Notes: a model not told the origin generated them from the letters alone. A stretch of 64,000 nt of DNA from Methanohalophilus sp. (GCF_030156785.1 NZ_JASGLW010000011.1:1-64000), one strand, 5' to 3'; shown: positions 1 to 10,797, counted from the first letter of the stretch. Made by a program: numbers and translations.

Positions 1-2171
1 ACGGGTAGAAGTATCAACGGCATGTTCAGGAGTATGGCACCAGCTATTGCAATTATCTCCCCAAAATTGGATGAAAGGAGATATCGCGTAAACTTTAAGG
101 TATTGTCATATTCTCGCCGCCCTTCCTCAACACCCGAAACCAGACTTGCAAAGTTGTCATCGACTAGTACCATGTCGCTGGCTTCCTTTGCAACATCAGT
201 ACCCTTGATTCCCATTGCTATACCAATACTTGCACTTTTTAAAGCCGGCGCATCGTTCACACCATCACCTGTCATCGCAATGGTATGTTCCCCTTTTCTC
301 AGGATATCGATTACACGAAGTTTATGCGCAGGTGATACCCTCGCAAGGATTTTTGTTTCAACCAATGCATCTTTCAATTCGAGGTCAGACGCATTATCAA
401 CATCTTTTCCCTGCAGCGTACCATGGCTTTTCAGACCAATTTCCTCTGCAACAGCCTGTGCAGTGAGAGGTGAGTCACCTGTCATCATTATGACATCGAT
501 CCCGGCACTGCGGCAGAATTCCATCGCCTCTTTCACTTCCGGTCGTGCTGGATCTAGGATGCCGGCAAATCCAAGGAATATCAACTCCCTCTCCACCGAA
601 TCTGCGCTCATCTCAATATCCGGCGGCAGATCCCGATACGCTACAGCAAGTACCCGCAGTCCCCTTCCTGCAAGATCTTCGTATGCCTTGCGAAAATCTT
701 CTTTCTTTGATTGAGTCAGGTCAGTTATACTTTCGTCAACCAGATACTTCGTTGACAGCTCAAGTATTATTTCCGGTGCGCCCTTGACATATGCGGTATT
801 TATCTTCTCATTGTGATATATCACCGTCATTCTTTTGCGCACCGAGTTGAAGGAAAACTCTGTAACAACGGGAGATTGAGGAGAAGTTATATCCGTTTTA
901 AATCTTTTTGCCTTGTGGGCGGCCACAACCAGTGCACCCTCAGTAGGCATACCGATTATGGTCCATTTATTTCCGGTATGTGACAGGGCCGTATGGTTAC
1001 ACAAAAGTCCGGCATCCAGGAACCTGATAAGATCTGGATGTTCATCCGGCTCTATAATTTCTTCCCCTATCTTAAACTCACCTTTTGGTTCATATCCGAT
1101 ACCTGTGACCTCATATGTGCCTCCGGGAAGGTATATCGTTTTGACAGTCATTTCGTCTTTGGTGAGTGTACCTGTCTTGTCAGTACAGATAACAGATGTT
1201 GAACCAAGCGTTTCGGATGCAGGAAGCTTTCGTATCAGACAGTTGCGATTAGCCATGTTCTTTATGCCAAGTGCGAGTGTCAATGTGACCACTGCCGGAA
1301 GGCCTTCAGGTATGACTGCAACGGCAAGGGCCACACCTATAAAGAACATCTCGATGAGATCCCGCTGTTGCAGGATTCCCATCAGTGTAATAAGGACTGC
1401 AACAACAAGGGAGATCTCACCAATATGCCTCCCGAGTACATCTAGCCTCTTTGCAAGCGGTGTTTCTTCCTCTTCCACCTCCTGTGCAAGCTCAGCAATT
1501 TTTCCGAATTCGGTGTTCATGCCGGTTTCAACAACCACGCCTTTGCCCCAGCCATTCGTAATTGTCGTACCCATATACCCCATGTTGCTGCGCTCTACCA
1601 GAATTGCTTCTTCCGGCACAACTCCGACGTTCTTTTCAACCGGTGTGGATTCACCGGTCAGCGGGGCCTCATCCATTGACAGACTGTTGGACTCAAAAAT
1701 ATACACATCCGCAGGCAGATTCTCACCGATTTCAAGTACTACGACATCACCCGGAACAATAAGTGTCGCATCGATCTCAGCTATCTCACCTGCGCGAATG
1801 ACCTTTGATCTCTGCCCCAGCATGTGCTTTAGAGCTTCAATTGCTTTTTCTGCTTTCCATTCCTGGGTAAATCCCAACACCGCATTCAGCAATACGATCA
1901 GCATGATTGTGCCGGAATCAACAACCTCACCTATTGCAAAAGAGATAAATGATGCTACCAAAAGTATGATTATGAGGACATTTGCAAACTGCCTGAGAAA
2001 AACCTTCAGTTTTGTTTCTTCTCTCTTGCTTATGATTTCATTTCTGCCGTATTTCTCAAGCCTTTTCTGCGCCTCTACGGTACTTAAACCATCAACTGAT
2101 GTGTCGAGTTTATCAAATACCTCATCAGCTGTGAATGAATGCCATTTAGCCAAGTTTGATGCCCCATGCAC
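1..2171 (-). CDS. Cation-transporting P-type ATPase, P2A (calcium-pump) type, C-terminus cut by the window edge
   Basis: Integral membrane pump expected to move Ca2+ or a related cation using ATP. About 720 residues are visible and the last membrane segments lie beyond base 1. An N-terminal cation-ATPase domain starts with WHSFTADEVFDKLD. Then come the actuator TGES loop (LTGEST), the M4 ion-site motif AVIPEGLPAVVT typical of P2A pumps, the phosphorylated Asp in ICTDKTGTLTKDE (about residue 331) and the hinge TGDGVNDAPALK. No ATG lies in frame at the start. GTG at 2171 is used here, and TTG at 2153 is the alternative with a GGGG run 8 bases upstream. The ion specificity is inferred from the P2A motifs only. 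Confidence 0.9.
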   Translation of the reverse strand, partial: MHGASNLAKWHSFTADEVFDKLDTSVDGLSTVEAQKRLEKYGRNEIISKREETKLKVFLRQFANVLIIILLVASFISFAIGEVVDSGTIMLIVLLNAVLGFTQEWKAEKAIEALKHMLGQRSKVIRAGEIAEIDATLIVPGDVVVLEIGENLPADVYIFESNSLSMDEAPLTGESTPVEKNVGVVPEEAILVERSNMGYMGTTITNGWGKGVVVETGMNTEFGKIAELAQEVEEEETPLAKRLDVLGRHIGEISLVVAVLITLMGILQQRDLIEMFFIGVALAVAVIPEGLPAVVTLTLALGIKNMANRNCLIRKLPASETLGSTSVICTDKTGTLTKDEMTVKTIYLPGGTYEVTGIGYEPKGEFKIGEEIIEPDEHPDLIRFLDAGLLCNHTALSHTGNKWTIIGMPTEGALVVAAHKAKRFKTDITSPQSPVVTEFSFNSVRKRMTVIYHNEKINTAYVKGAPEIILELSTKYLVDESITDLTQSKKEDFRKAYEDLAGRGLRVLAVAYRDLPPDIEMSADSVERELIFLGFAGILDPARPEVKEAMEFCRSAGIDVIMMTGDSPLTAQAVAEEIGLKSHGTLQGKDVDNASDLELKDALVETKILARVSPAHKLRVIDILRKGEHTIAMTGDGVNDAPALKSASIGIAMGIKGTDVAKEASDMVLVDDNFASLVSGVEEGRREYDNTLKFTRYLLSSNFGEIIAIAGAILLNMPLILLP

Positions 2172-2345
2172 TCCTGTATTTGTAAATATTAAGTTGTGGG
2201 ATATTTAATATTTAGGATATAACCATGCTAAACTTGCAATGCCAATAAATCTTAATTTTCGACATTCTTCCTGATCACAAACCTCAACACTGATGAAACA
2301 AGCACCCAAATATGCCAATCGCCTCCAGCACCCTGAAATCATCTG

Positions 2346-2410
2346 AGAGCTAAAAGCAAAGGAGACCCGCACAAATATTCATATAGGCTACTGGAGCCTA
2401 AATTTTATCC
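2346..2410. terminator. Possible terminator hairpin between the ATPase and the antiporter
   Basis: At about 2385-2399 the arms AGGCT and AGCCT enclose a five-base loop and are followed by an A/T-rich tract (AAATTTTA). It lies just past the 3' end of the minus-strand antiporter gene. The hairpin is short, so this is a weak call. The rest of 2172-2404 shows no gene. Confidence 0.25.
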
Positions 2411-3568
2411 TAATTTAGCTATCTTCCACCTATCAATCAGATTGGAGAATAAAACTGGAACAATAAATTTAAAAGCTATGCTTGAGGCTATGATAACAGA
2501 ATATAAATCACTGCCAATTAATCCATTCTCAAATAGAATTTTTATGATGATAATACTGGTACTGAATCTCACCGAAAGACCAATTCCCAATAAAATGGAT
2601 TTTTTTATTCCCAGCTCGTCTCTTGCAACAATGTAACTACCCAGAAGTTTTGATCCATTGGATACTGCAACAACTAAAAGGACAAGTAAGGGATAACTGA
2701 CAAGATAATCCATATCCAATGTAGCCCCTACCCACAAGAAAAATATTGGCGCAAAAAAACCATAACACATTGTTTTTACTTCACTATCTATTAATTTCAA
2801 CCTCTTTTCTGGAAGAAAGTTTCCAATTCCGATTCCCGCAAGCAATGCAGCGAGAGGTGCTGCCTCAGCATATTCTCCTATTCCTAAAAACAAAAACACT
2901 ACAAAAATTGTAAAAAGAAATGTAATTTCAACGTTTAAAAAGTCAAATTTGTTGCCTTGTTGTTTAAGCTTGGTAAATCCTATTGTAAGTATAAAGAGAA
3001 TAAATAATGAAATTATAATCAGACTGATATCAAAATGGACCTGTACACTGGAACCAACTAAAAAAGTGACCAAAATTAAGGCTAATATTTCGATAGTGTC
3101 ATCTAAAGTTCCTATTCCAATTATTGCCTGTCCTAAATCAGTATTTATTAATTTAAATTCGTCTAAGATGGGAATTAAAATAGCCTCTCCAACAGTTGCA
3201 AAGGACATGGCTACAAGAAAAGATATAAACCAGTTATTTCCAAAAATAAAATGAACAAGCAAACTTCCAGAAATAGCTTCCAAAAAAATAATGAAGAATG
3301 TAGCTTTAATAATAAATCTGCCTTTCTTTTTCATTTCCTTCAAATCAATTTCAAGTCCTATCATAAAAAGCAGAAAATACATCCCAAGTTTTGCAAAGAA
3401 AATAAAGATTTCCGAAGAAGTAATAGAAGTAACCGGGTTATATATAGCGAGCAATACACCCAAAAGTAAGGCAGCAAAAATCCAAGGCACTTTTATTTTT
3501 TCTATTTGCCTTCCGATTACAAAAGTGAGTAAAAATGCAATGCTTAGAAACAAGAATATGTTTATCAT
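2405..3568 (-). CDS. Cation:proton antiporter, CPA2 (KefB/Na+-H+ exchanger) family
   Basis: Polytopic membrane antiporter that probably exchanges Na+ or K+ for H+. The roughly 387-residue protein is almost entirely hydrophobic, with about 12 predicted membrane segments. It contains GLEIDLKEMKKKGRF after the fourth segment and the paired acidic motif GIGTLDDTIEI in the ion-binding region expected for CPA2 exchangers. There is no C-terminal TrkA domain. The reading frame is open to 3658, but the Met at 3568 (MINIFLFLSIAF) begins directly at the first membrane helix and is preferred. No clear ribosome-binding site is seen at either start. It sits between two P-type ATPases on the same strand, which suggests an ion-homeostasis neighbourhood. 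Confidence 0.8.
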   Translation of the reverse strand: MINIFLFLSIAFLLTFVIGRQIEKIKVPWIFAALLLGVLLAIYNPVTSITSSEIFIFFAKLGMYFLLFMIGLEIDLKEMKKKGRFIIKATFFIIFLEAISGSLLVHFIFGNNWFISFLVAMSFATVGEAILIPILDEFKLINTDLGQAIIGIGTLDDTIEILALILVTFLVGSSVQVHFDISLIIISLFILFILTIGFTKLKQQGNKFDFLNVEITFLFTIFVVFLFLGIGEYAEAAPLAALLAGIGIGNFLPEKRLKLIDSEVKTMCYGFFAPIFFLWVGATLDMDYLVSYPLLVLLVVAVSNGSKLLGSYIVARDELGIKKSILLGIGLSVRFSTSIIIIKILFENGLIGSDLYSVIIASSIAFKFIVPVLFSNLIDRWKIAKLG

Positions 3569-3964
3569 GATTGTATAGTATTTATTTTGGTGTTGTTTGG
3601 TTGCTATAATAGGCCACGGAAATCTCATTAAACTATAACTGAAATGAACATTTAGCACAAAATTTTTACCTGCCGGACCTCAGAACTCCACTATTTGAGC
3701 CATTTAGTTCCCACAAAATTGATTCATTTTGTCTGTTTTAGCTCGATATGGTTCACATCTCACATAATCCTTATGTCTTGGATTTTATTGCGCAGATTCA
3801 CTTTCCTCCTCAATTCAAGGATGATTATTTATTGTGATGGCTCTTCTATCTTATTGCAGATTTTTGTTTCTGCATTTGAATGATAATCATATCTGATTCG
3901 ATATTGGGCGAGATTATCCAAGTCTTGAATATAAGATCTAAGACAAATATTTCTACAGAATGGG
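3569..3964. other. Intergenic stretch without a supported gene
   Basis: About 400 bases, A/T-rich, between the antiporter start and the end of the proton-pump gene. Short open frames exist on both strands but none has a plausible start with a ribosome-binding site or recognisable protein sequence. Confidence 0.5.
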
Positions 3965-6454
3965 TTATCTGTTTATCCCTGTATGATCAAGCAATTTGTA
4001 GAAAGGAAGTTTAATAAGATCTGTTATAAGAAAGGACGTCAATGAATAACCCCATACAAAAAGTGCTAACCCCCAACCCATTGCAGGAAGTAGGATCCCA
4101 TAAACCGTGATTAATGTAGCAATAAGTTGCGTGACTATCACTGCTATTAATAGGGGCTTTGCTGGTTTCACTGACCAAAAGGGACCTTTTGTTCTTGCTA
4201 CAAACAGTGCAAAATGACCAGCCACAGAAAGTTTTAGATATATAAATGACTGGAGAACTTCGTGGGTTAAATGAAAAATATGCAAGCCTATGTAAAGAAT
4301 TCCAAATGAGCTGGCAACCCCGATAACTCCAAGAAAAGTAGCTATACTTAACAACGTCCTCATATCCCATTTTTCCGGCATATCAGAGTATTTGACATTG
4401 TCGTAAGCAATGGTCATGATTGGTATGTCATTCAGAATTGCTAACAAAACGATCATTAATGCAGTAACTGGATAGAATTGAAATAACATTACGGAAAGGG
4501 TTATGAAAAGCATCACGCGGATTGTTTCATTAATCCTGTAGATGGAATAATTGTTCATGCGCTGGAATATTTTACGGCTTTCCTTGATTGCATCGACAAT
4601 GACGGAAAGTCCCTGGCTTGTTAGCACGATGTCAGCAGCTGATTTGGCTGCGTCCGTAGCACCGGCAACAGCAATGCCTGCATCGGCTTTTTTCAGAGCT
4701 GGTGCATCATTGACCCCGTCTCCAGTCATACCTACAATGTGTCCACTACGCTGTAATATATTAACAATATGATACTTATGCTCAGGGAAAACCTGGGCAA
4801 AACCACTTGCGTTTTCAACAATATCCTCTGCTTTTCTGTCGGGAATATCCAGAAAGGAAGCTACTGGCATGATCCTACTTGAGTTTAGGTTCACCTGCCT
4901 TGCGATTTCCCTGGCAATAGCTAGATGATCTCCGGTAACCATTTTAACATCCACACCCATGGATTGTGCGCTTTTGATGGTTTCTGCTGAATCTTCCCGG
5001 GGTGGGTCGTAAAGGGCAATAAGACCGGTAAAATGCCATACTCCATAAGCATCTGTTCTGGCAACACCTAATGCTCGATATCCTCTGGCAGCAAACTTGT
5101 CAACATATTCATCAATTGGCACGTCAGATACGTCTTTCCTGTCCACAAGTGACAGAATTACGTGAGGCGCACCCTTGGTTACCCTGAACTTATTACCACT
5201 GGAATCCTCTACTGTGGCTTCTGTCCTTTTTGAAACCGGGTCAAATGGTTTGAATGCAATTACCCTATACTTATCAGTTATGCTGGCAAAGTCCTGCATG
5301 TCACTGGTTTTTGTAATAATGGCATTGTCAATCGGATCCTTATCTTCTTCTCTTGATGCAAGTTTGGCAAACAGGAGCACATCTTTTTCGGAAAAATCAC
5401 CAAAGGCTTCTATTCCGGAAAGAGTAAGTTCATTTTTAGTAATAGTGCCCGTCTTATCCGAACACAAAACATCCATGCCGGCTATTTCCTCAATGGAAGC
5501 AAGTTTACTGACAATAGCTCCTTTTTTAGCCAATGACATTGCGCCAGCTGCCATTGTGACTGTAAGTACTGCAGGCAGAGCTGCCGGTATCGCTGCCACA
5601 ATCAGTACCAGTGCAAATTGTAAAAATTCCAGCATACTTTCATGTCGGAAAAGTGCTACAAGAAATATAAGAACTGAAAGTGCAAGGGCAAACACGATCA
5701 GATAATCGCCAATCTTGATTATAGCCTTCTGAAAATGACTTTGTTTTTCGGCCTTTTCCACTAACTTGGCCGTCTTGCCGAAATACGTGCTCATCCCGGT
5801 AGCAACTACCATTGCGTCCATTTCACCCTGACGTATAATGGATCCGGAATATGCAACATCAAGAACATGCTTATCTACAGGGAGGGATTCTCCGGTTAAT
5901 GTAGATTCATCTACCAGCAGAAAATCTCCCTCAATTAGTTTGACATCCGCTGGAACAATGTCCCCTAAGCGTAGCCGCACAATATCACCAGGAACAAGTT
6001 CACGAGCAGGCAGCCAAATCCATTTGTCGTCACGAAGTGCTCGCGCTTTCAGAGCAAGTTTCTGTTTCAATAATTCAATAGCATTATCTGCTTTGTGTTC
6101 CTCTCTAAATCCGACTAGGGCATTTATGATCAGTAGCGAAGTGATGATCCAGAAGTCGGCCCAGCGATGAAGAACTGCTGACAAGACTGCGGCAATCTCG
6201 ATCATCCAGGAAATCGGGCCCCAAAAATAAGATAAGAATTTTATAAATGGATGAGATTTCTTTTCAGTGATCTCGTTTGGCCCATAGTGCAGGAGTCGTT
6301 CTCTTGCTTCCGAAGTAGAAAGACCCTTTTCACTCGATGACAAAATTTCAAATAGTTCACTTGGAGGCAAATTTTTTGCCTCATCTGTGCCTATTACCGG
6401 CAAACCCATAAAAGAGAGATTTACGTCATTCAATAAGTTTGTTATGCCTACCAT
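3965..6454 (-). CDS. Plasma-membrane proton-efflux P-type ATPase (P3A)
   Basis: Electrogenic H+ pump of 829 residues, matching the size of archaeal and plant-type P3A ATPases. Visible features in order are an N-terminal cation-ATPase domain (LSTSEARERLLHYGPNEI), the actuator loop DESTLTGESLPVDKHV, the M4 motif VAAIPAALPAVLTVT without the acidic residue of calcium pumps, the phosphorylated Asp in LCSDKTGTITKNE (about residue 333), TGDHLAIA and the hinge TGDGVNDAPALKKADAG. Six hydrophobic segments follow the catalytic domain. The sequence lacks the long autoinhibitory tail of plant enzymes. Proton specificity is inferred from the P3A pattern. The start is the ATG at 6454; MGLPVIG downstream is an alternative. 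Confidence 0.9.
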   Translation of the reverse strand: MVGITNLLNDVNLSFMGLPVIGTDEAKNLPPSELFEILSSSEKGLSTSEARERLLHYGPNEITEKKSHPFIKFLSYFWGPISWMIEIAAVLSAVLHRWADFWIITSLLIINALVGFREEHKADNAIELLKQKLALKARALRDDKWIWLPARELVPGDIVRLRLGDIVPADVKLIEGDFLLVDESTLTGESLPVDKHVLDVAYSGSIIRQGEMDAMVVATGMSTYFGKTAKLVEKAEKQSHFQKAIIKIGDYLIVFALALSVLIFLVALFRHESMLEFLQFALVLIVAAIPAALPAVLTVTMAAGAMSLAKKGAIVSKLASIEEIAGMDVLCSDKTGTITKNELTLSGIEAFGDFSEKDVLLFAKLASREEDKDPIDNAIITKTSDMQDFASITDKYRVIAFKPFDPVSKRTEATVEDSSGNKFRVTKGAPHVILSLVDRKDVSDVPIDEYVDKFAARGYRALGVARTDAYGVWHFTGLIALYDPPREDSAETIKSAQSMGVDVKMVTGDHLAIAREIARQVNLNSSRIMPVASFLDIPDRKAEDIVENASGFAQVFPEHKYHIVNILQRSGHIVGMTGDGVNDAPALKKADAGIAVAGATDAAKSAADIVLTSQGLSVIVDAIKESRKIFQRMNNYSIYRINETIRVMLFITLSVMLFQFYPVTALMIVLLAILNDIPIMTIAYDNVKYSDMPEKWDMRTLLSIATFLGVIGVASSFGILYIGLHIFHLTHEVLQSFIYLKLSVAGHFALFVARTKGPFWSVKPAKPLLIAVIVTQLIATLITVYGILLPAMGWGLALFVWGYSLTSFLITDLIKLPFYKLLDHTGINR

Positions 6455-6828
6455 TTTCGGGAACTACATTCCGATCAAAGGGACTATGGCTCAAAGTACA
6501 ATCGATCTGAGACGGAAAAGTTGTATATACTGTGTAATCTGACGTATGTCAAAAACGCGACAGAGTTTTTAAAGCAAGTTTTACTTCTGAAATAAACTAC
6601 CATCACGATACCTATATACGCATCGCAGACAGGGAAGAAGAATACATGTTGTGGAAAAAAGTCCAGAAAAACGGTTATGTCTGGAAGCTCTAAAACAACA
6701 TTTGATGTGAAATATCTGCCGATAAGGAATATAAAATATAGGAAAGAACTCTTAAAGGTAAAATTCCTAATATATATGATTTATTTTTGCAGAATTGATA
6801 TTGGAGATTAATTATAACGGCGAGATCA
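6455..6828. other. Intergenic region with an orphan coding-like fragment
   Basis: Holds promoters for the divergent neighbours. A plus-strand frame open from 6538 to 6690 reads protein-like at its end (IADREEEYMLWKKVQKNG) but has no start codon apart from one internal ATG and no family match that I recognise. It may be a decayed gene tail. Confidence 0.3.
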
Positions 6829-7236
6829 ATGGATAACCTTAAAAAATTCTTCAAACTTGATAAATTCGCAGAATTTAGTGGAATTGAATTGCTGGAAGTA
6901 TCAGAAGGATATGCAAAGGCAAGCATGGAGATCACAGAAAAACACTTCAATGGAATCGGAACCGTCCATGGAGGAGCAATTTTTACACTTGCGGATTTCG
7001 CATTTGCAGCCGCTTCAAATTCCCATGGAACTGTCGCTGTCGCTATCAATGCAAATATATCATTTACAAAAGCAGGAATTGCGGGAACACTGTATGCCGA
7101 AGCAAAGGAAACAACGCGAACCCCTAAAATTGCCACATACACAATTACTGTAACCGATGATTCTGGTGATATTGTATCTATTTTTGACGGGATGGCGTAC
7201 CGCAAAAGGCAAAAACTTGAAGATTTTGCTGATTGA
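6829..7236 (+). CDS. PaaI-family hotdog thioesterase
   Basis: 135-residue single-domain hotdog protein. The family hydrolyses acyl-CoA or aryl-CoA thioesters. The sequence has the diagnostic helix motif GTVHGGAIFTLADFAFA, in which the HGG turn and the Asp/Glu in TLAD position the thioester in PaaI enzymes, and then the long strands IAINANISF-like and TPKIATYTITVTD. Start ATG at 6829 with a weak GCGAG element upstream. The substrate is not evident. It is convergent with the HAD phosphatase gene, with 5 bases between the two stops. Confidence 0.85.
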   Translation: MDNLKKFFKLDKFAEFSGIELLEVSEGYAKASMEITEKHFNGIGTVHGGAIFTLADFAFAAASNSHGTVAVAINANISFTKAGIAGTLYAEAKETTRTPKIATYTITVTDDSGDIVSIFDGMAYRKRQKLEDFAD

Positions 7237-7241
7237 TTCAA

Positions 7242-7880
7242 TCAGAGGGATTTCAGATACTCAACCAATTCATCATGGTCCTCAAATATAATATCCGCAT
7301 CTGAGAGCAAGAAAGGTTCTATGTAAGTGGGGACTGCAACACAATACATCCCAGCTTGCTTTGCCGCTTCCACGCCCAATATTGCATTTTCAATGACAAT
7401 ACACTCTTTTTTATCTACACCTAGCATCTCCGCAGCTTTGAGGAAAGGATCAGGGTTTGGCTTTGCAAAATCCACATCGTCGCCTGTTATAACTATGTCG
7501 AAAACAGAAGGATATATGGAATTTATGATGGAATGTACAATGCTTCTGTCCGCACCGGAAACTACTGCAAGAAGAAACTTTTCTTTTAGAGACGGGAGAA
7601 TTAACCTGAGGTTTTCAAATGGAGTAAAAGATGCTCGCTTTTCAAACTCTCTCCGGTATTTTGCCAGAATCCCATCAAGGTCAAGGGAAGATGGATCAAT
7701 ACCCGCCTTCTCAAGAAGCTTATAAACGATATCTATGGTCTTTGCTCCTTCCATCTCGTAAATAATTTCCGGATCTATTGACACGCCTACTTCAGCAAAT
7801 ACTTCTGAGAGAATTGACACATGTGAAGGCATGGAATCAATAAGAATTCCATCCATATCAAAAATTAGTGCTTTGTACAT
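7242..7880 (-). CDS. HAD-superfamily phosphatase, beta-phosphoglucomutase-like
   Basis: 212-residue cytosolic HAD hydrolase. Motif I is FDMDGILIDS (nucleophile Asp and acid/base Asp), motif II VVSGADR, the motif III lysine lies in FAKPNPDPFL, and motif IV has acidic residues in CIVIENAILGVEAAKQAGM. The helical cap between motifs I and II is the small four-helix type seen in beta-phosphoglucomutase and phosphoglycolate phosphatases. The GILIDS sequence and the ENAILGVEAA sequence favour a sugar-phosphate substrate, but this is inference. It is a single gene, divergent from gpmI across a 320-base region. Confidence 0.85.
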   Translation of the reverse strand: MYKALIFDMDGILIDSMPSHVSILSEVFAEVGVSIDPEIIYEMEGAKTIDIVYKLLEKAGIDPSSLDLDGILAKYRREFEKRASFTPFENLRLILPSLKEKFLLAVVSGADRSIVHSIINSIYPSVFDIVITGDDVDFAKPNPDPFLKAAEMLGVDKKECIVIENAILGVEAAKQAGMYCVAVPTYIEPFLLSDADIIFEDHDELVEYLKSL

Positions 7881-8142
7881 AGAAAATCACGATTTAATCA
7901 TTTATCCATCAAATGTTTGTGCCAAAGGATTCCTTTTTTTGGACAAGTACTATTCTGGCACTTTTCATTGTTGCAACCTATTCTGGAGTTTTTATTTAAG
8001 CATAAAAATCTGAAAAATAACTGCTCACAAATTATGTGTCTGTTTTGTCCTAATAATTATGTCATCATACGTAAATTTATTGTGTTTATTCCGACCTGAC
8101 AAACTCTCCTTTTTGAGCAACATTGAAAACAAAAATGCAACA

Positions 8143-8155
8143 CACTATATATGAT
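8143..8155 (+). promoter_or_regulatory. TATA box upstream of gpmI
   Basis: CACTATATATGAT lies about 60-75 bases before the gpmI start, a normal archaeal box A position for a leader of about 30-50 bases. The remainder of 7881-8203 shows no gene. Confidence 0.5.
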
Positions 8156-8203
8156 CTGAATGATACATAAAGGAGATTAATACTATCAGGACACCGTTAA
8201 TAT

Positions 8204-9763
8204 ATGATCAATGCAATGTGTCCCATTATGGGAACTATCGGGAAACCCCTGTTGTTAATAATACTCGACGGATGGGGATATTCACCTGAAAAGGAAGGAA
8301 ATGCTATAGCCTTTGCAAATACACCTAATCTTGATAGGCTGATAAAAGAATACCCGAATTCACTTCTTGATGCGGCAGGAGAGGCAGTTGGATTACCGGA
8401 AGGTCAGATGGGAAATTCGGAAGTTGGACACCTAAATATTGGCGCCGGCCGAATCGTGTATCAGGACCTTACCCGCATAAACCTTGCCATCCGTAACGGT
8501 GATTTTTTCAATAACAAAGAGTTTCTCAGGGCAATCCGGAATGTAAAAGAGAACAATTCCAGTATTCACCTGATGGGACTATTTTCCTATGGTGGCGTTC
8601 ACAGCCACATGAACCATATGCGAGCACTTGTTGAACTGGCAACTCGACAGGGACTAAAGGAAGTCTTCATCCATGCATTCCTAGACGGTAGGGATGTTCC
8701 CCCCAGAACTGCCCTTGGAGATATGAAAAAACATGAGGATTTCTATGCTAATGGAATCGCCAGAATTGCCTCAGTTGCAGGAAGATATTATGCAATGGAC
8801 AGGGACAAACGCTGGGACAGAACAAAACTTGCATACGATGCCTTAACAAAAGGAAAAGGGATTAAAGCAAATAGCAGCGTGGAAGCCGTGCAGAATGCCT
8901 ATGACAGAGGAGAGAACGATGAGTTTGTCAAACCCACCGTTATAGTTGATGAAAACGGTGAACCTATTGCCACCATCAAAGACAATGATTCAGTAATCTT
9001 TTTCAACTTTCGCCCTGATCGAGCTCGCCAGCTAACCTATGCTTTTGTAAAGGATGATTTTGAAGGATTTGAAAGAGATGTAAGACCCCATGTTTACTAT
9101 GTGTGTATGACCCAATATGATGAAAATCTGGATGTGCCAATTGCCTTTCCGCCGGAAGAAATCCGGAATACACTTGGAGAAGTATTGAGCAGGGAAGGAA
9201 AGAAACAGTTACGTATTGCTGAAACCGAAAAATATGCACATGTTACATTTTTTTTCAATGGTGGTGTGGAACACAAATTCGAAGGGGAAGATAGATGCCT
9301 TATACCATCACCAAAAGTTGCCACCTATGATTTAAAACCGGAAATGAGTGCTTATGAAGTAACTGAAGAACTTGTCCGGCACATCCAATCAGGGAAATAT
9401 GATGTAATTGTCCTCAACTACGCAAATATGGACATGGTCGGCCATACCGGATTTTTCGATGCTGCCGTGAAAGCGGTTGAAGCTGTAGACGACTGTGTCG
9501 GCAGGGCCATAAGGGTACTACAATTAGAAGGTGGAGAGGCATTAATAATTGCAGACCATGGAAATGCGGAGAAAATGATAGATCTGGACAGCAAACAACC
9601 GCATACAGCCCACACAAGCAATCCTGTAAGATGTCTCTGTATTTCTAAAAGAGTCAGTAAAATTCGAGACGGAATTCTTGCAGATGTCGCACCTACGATT
9701 CTTGAAATGCTTGGATTGAAAAAGCCACCCGAGATGACCGGCAATTCTCTCATTGAGATTTAG
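8204..9763 (+). CDS. gpmI: 2,3-bisphosphoglycerate-independent phosphoglycerate mutase
   Basis: Interconverts 3- and 2-phosphoglycerate in glycolysis and gluconeogenesis. About 511-519 residues, the usual length of the two-domain alkaline-phosphatase-superfamily enzyme. Visible metal-site motifs are [11 protein letters not shown] at the N-terminus, the catalytic serine in [50 protein letters not shown] and [10 protein letters not shown]. Three in-frame ATGs compete for the start. The third, at 8228 ([15 protein letters not shown]), gives the N-terminus expected for the family. The gene ends in TAG at 9761-9763 and a TGA follows two codons later. It overlaps the convergent fen gene by 4 bases. 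Confidence 0.95.
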   Translation: MINAMCPIMGTIGKPLLLIILDGWGYSPEKEGNAIAFANTPNLDRLIKEYPNSLLDAAGEAVGLPEGQMGNSEVGHLNIGAGRIVYQDLTRINLAIRNGDFFNNKEFLRAIRNVKENNSSIHLMGLFSYGGVHSHMNHMRALVELATRQGLKEVFIHAFLDGRDVPPRTALGDMKKHEDFYANGIARIASVAGRYYAMDRDKRWDRTKLAYDALTKGKGIKANSSVEAVQNAYDRGENDEFVKPTVIVDENGEPIATIKDNDSVIFFNFRPDRARQLTYAFVKDDFEGFERDVRPHVYYVCMTQYDENLDVPIAFPPEEIRNTLGEVLSREGKKQLRIAETEKYAHVTFFFNGGVEHKFEGEDRCLIPSPKVATYDLKPEMSAYEVTEELVRHIQSGKYDVIVLNYANMDMVGHTGFFDAAVKAVEAVDDCVGRAIRVLQLEGGEALIIADHGNAEKMIDLDSKQPHTAHTSNPVRCLCISKRVSKIRDGILADVAPTILEMLGLKKPPEMTGNSLIEI

Positions 9764-10779
9764 AACCACTGATCAAGGGTTTTCTGACCACTTTTTTTAG
9801 AAGCAGTCTCCAACCTATCAATTGCTTTGAGGACACGTTCTTCAGAAAAATCGTGTTCACCACACAGAAAGGAAACAATCTTATCCCTATCGGGGAGTTT
9901 CCAGATCAGCTGGTAATCATCGATTACAGGAGGAGACATGAAAAATGCTTTTATCTCATCAAGACCTTCAATATATTGGCCTTTTGATTCCAGTATATTC
10001 TCAATGGTTCCGTATTTATGTACCAGTTTAAGTGCAGTTTTCGGACCCACATTTTCAAGACCTGAATTGAAATCCGTTCCAACACACATTGCAAGAGCAA
10101 TCAGTTGTTCACGATCAATTTTAAGTTTCTTTAAGGACTTATCCAGATCGATAATCTCAGGTTTAACTTCGACATAAATGTTTTTACGTGGGATTTTCCG
10201 TTTTCCTGTAATTGTCAGATTGCGTACGACCCGCGGAGCGCCAAACAAAAGCGAATCATAATCCTGTGATGCACTAAAATCGGCATCTCCCTTAATTACC
10301 ATATACGCTGCCTGGGCTTCACCTTCAGACGGCGCATTGACAATCGGAATACCCATATATTCCAGCAAACGTCTGGAATCATCCACCATTCCGGGTTCAA
10401 GTGATGAAGATGCCTGTGCATACTTATAGGCTTCTTCCATGAGTCCTGCAGCTTTCGCTTTATCTCGCTTAATTGCTGCTTCCTCACGTATTTTCCTCCT
10501 ACATTCCAGTGTCTCTGATTTGAATGAAGGTGGTTTTCCATCAAAAACCATAATTGGACGAATACCTTCTTCAAGAAGGTTTGTAAATCGATAGAGAATA
10601 CCGGAAAGATGGGATGTAACCCTTCCTTTTGAATCCTTTAAGGGAGTACCATCTCGCTGACGTATGATACTTAAAAACTGGTAAAGCGTGTTGTAGGCAT
10701 CAATTGCAACTGTTTTGTTTGAAAGATCTGACAATTCCACCGGGGTTTTTTCCAGCAATTCCCCGATATCAGTACCCAT
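9760..10779 (-). CDS. fen: Flap endonuclease FEN-1
   Basis: Structure-specific nuclease that removes 5' flaps in Okazaki-fragment maturation and base-excision repair. About 339 residues. The N-terminal block begins [11 protein letters not shown], followed by [12 protein letters not shown] with the first metal-binding Asp, and [10 protein letters not shown]. The internal block carries [25 protein letters not shown] and the helix-hairpin-helix region [17 protein letters not shown]. The C-terminus QKTLDQWF is a PCNA-interacting (PIP) motif. The frame is open five codons further, but the conserved MGTDIGELL start at 10779 is correct for this family. Upstream sits the small DUF gene on the same strand. 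Confidence 0.95.
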   Translation of the reverse strand: MGTDIGELLEKTPVELSDLSNKTVAIDAYNTLYQFLSIIRQRDGTPLKDSKGRVTSHLSGILYRFTNLLEEGIRPIMVFDGKPPSFKSETLECRRKIREEAAIKRDKAKAAGLMEEAYKYAQASSSLEPGMVDDSRRLLEYMGIPIVNAPSEGEAQAAYMVIKGDADFSASQDYDSLLFGAPRVVRNLTITGKRKIPRKNIYVEVKPEIIDLDKSLKKLKIDREQLIALAMCVGTDFNSGLENVGPKTALKLVHKYGTIENILESKGQYIEGLDEIKAFFMSPPVIDDYQLIWKLPDRDKIVSFLCGEHDFSEERVLKAIDRLETASKKSGQKTLDQWF

Positions 10780-10797
10780 AAGAAAAACCTGCAAAAA

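Noticed and set aside
913-2208. Long plus-strand open frames at 22-714 and 913-2208
   Set aside because: They are antisense shadows of the P-type ATPase; the translations are Ser/Thr/Pro-rich low-complexity sequence with no family features.
6538-6690. Start-less plus-strand frame ending IADREEEYMLWKKVQKNG
   Set aside because: It looks somewhat protein-like, but there is no start codon, ribosome-binding site or family; kept only as a possible relic.
6690-7241. 183-codon minus-strand open frame opposite the thioesterase gene
   Set aside because: The plus strand has the complete hotdog motif; the minus frame is a shadow.
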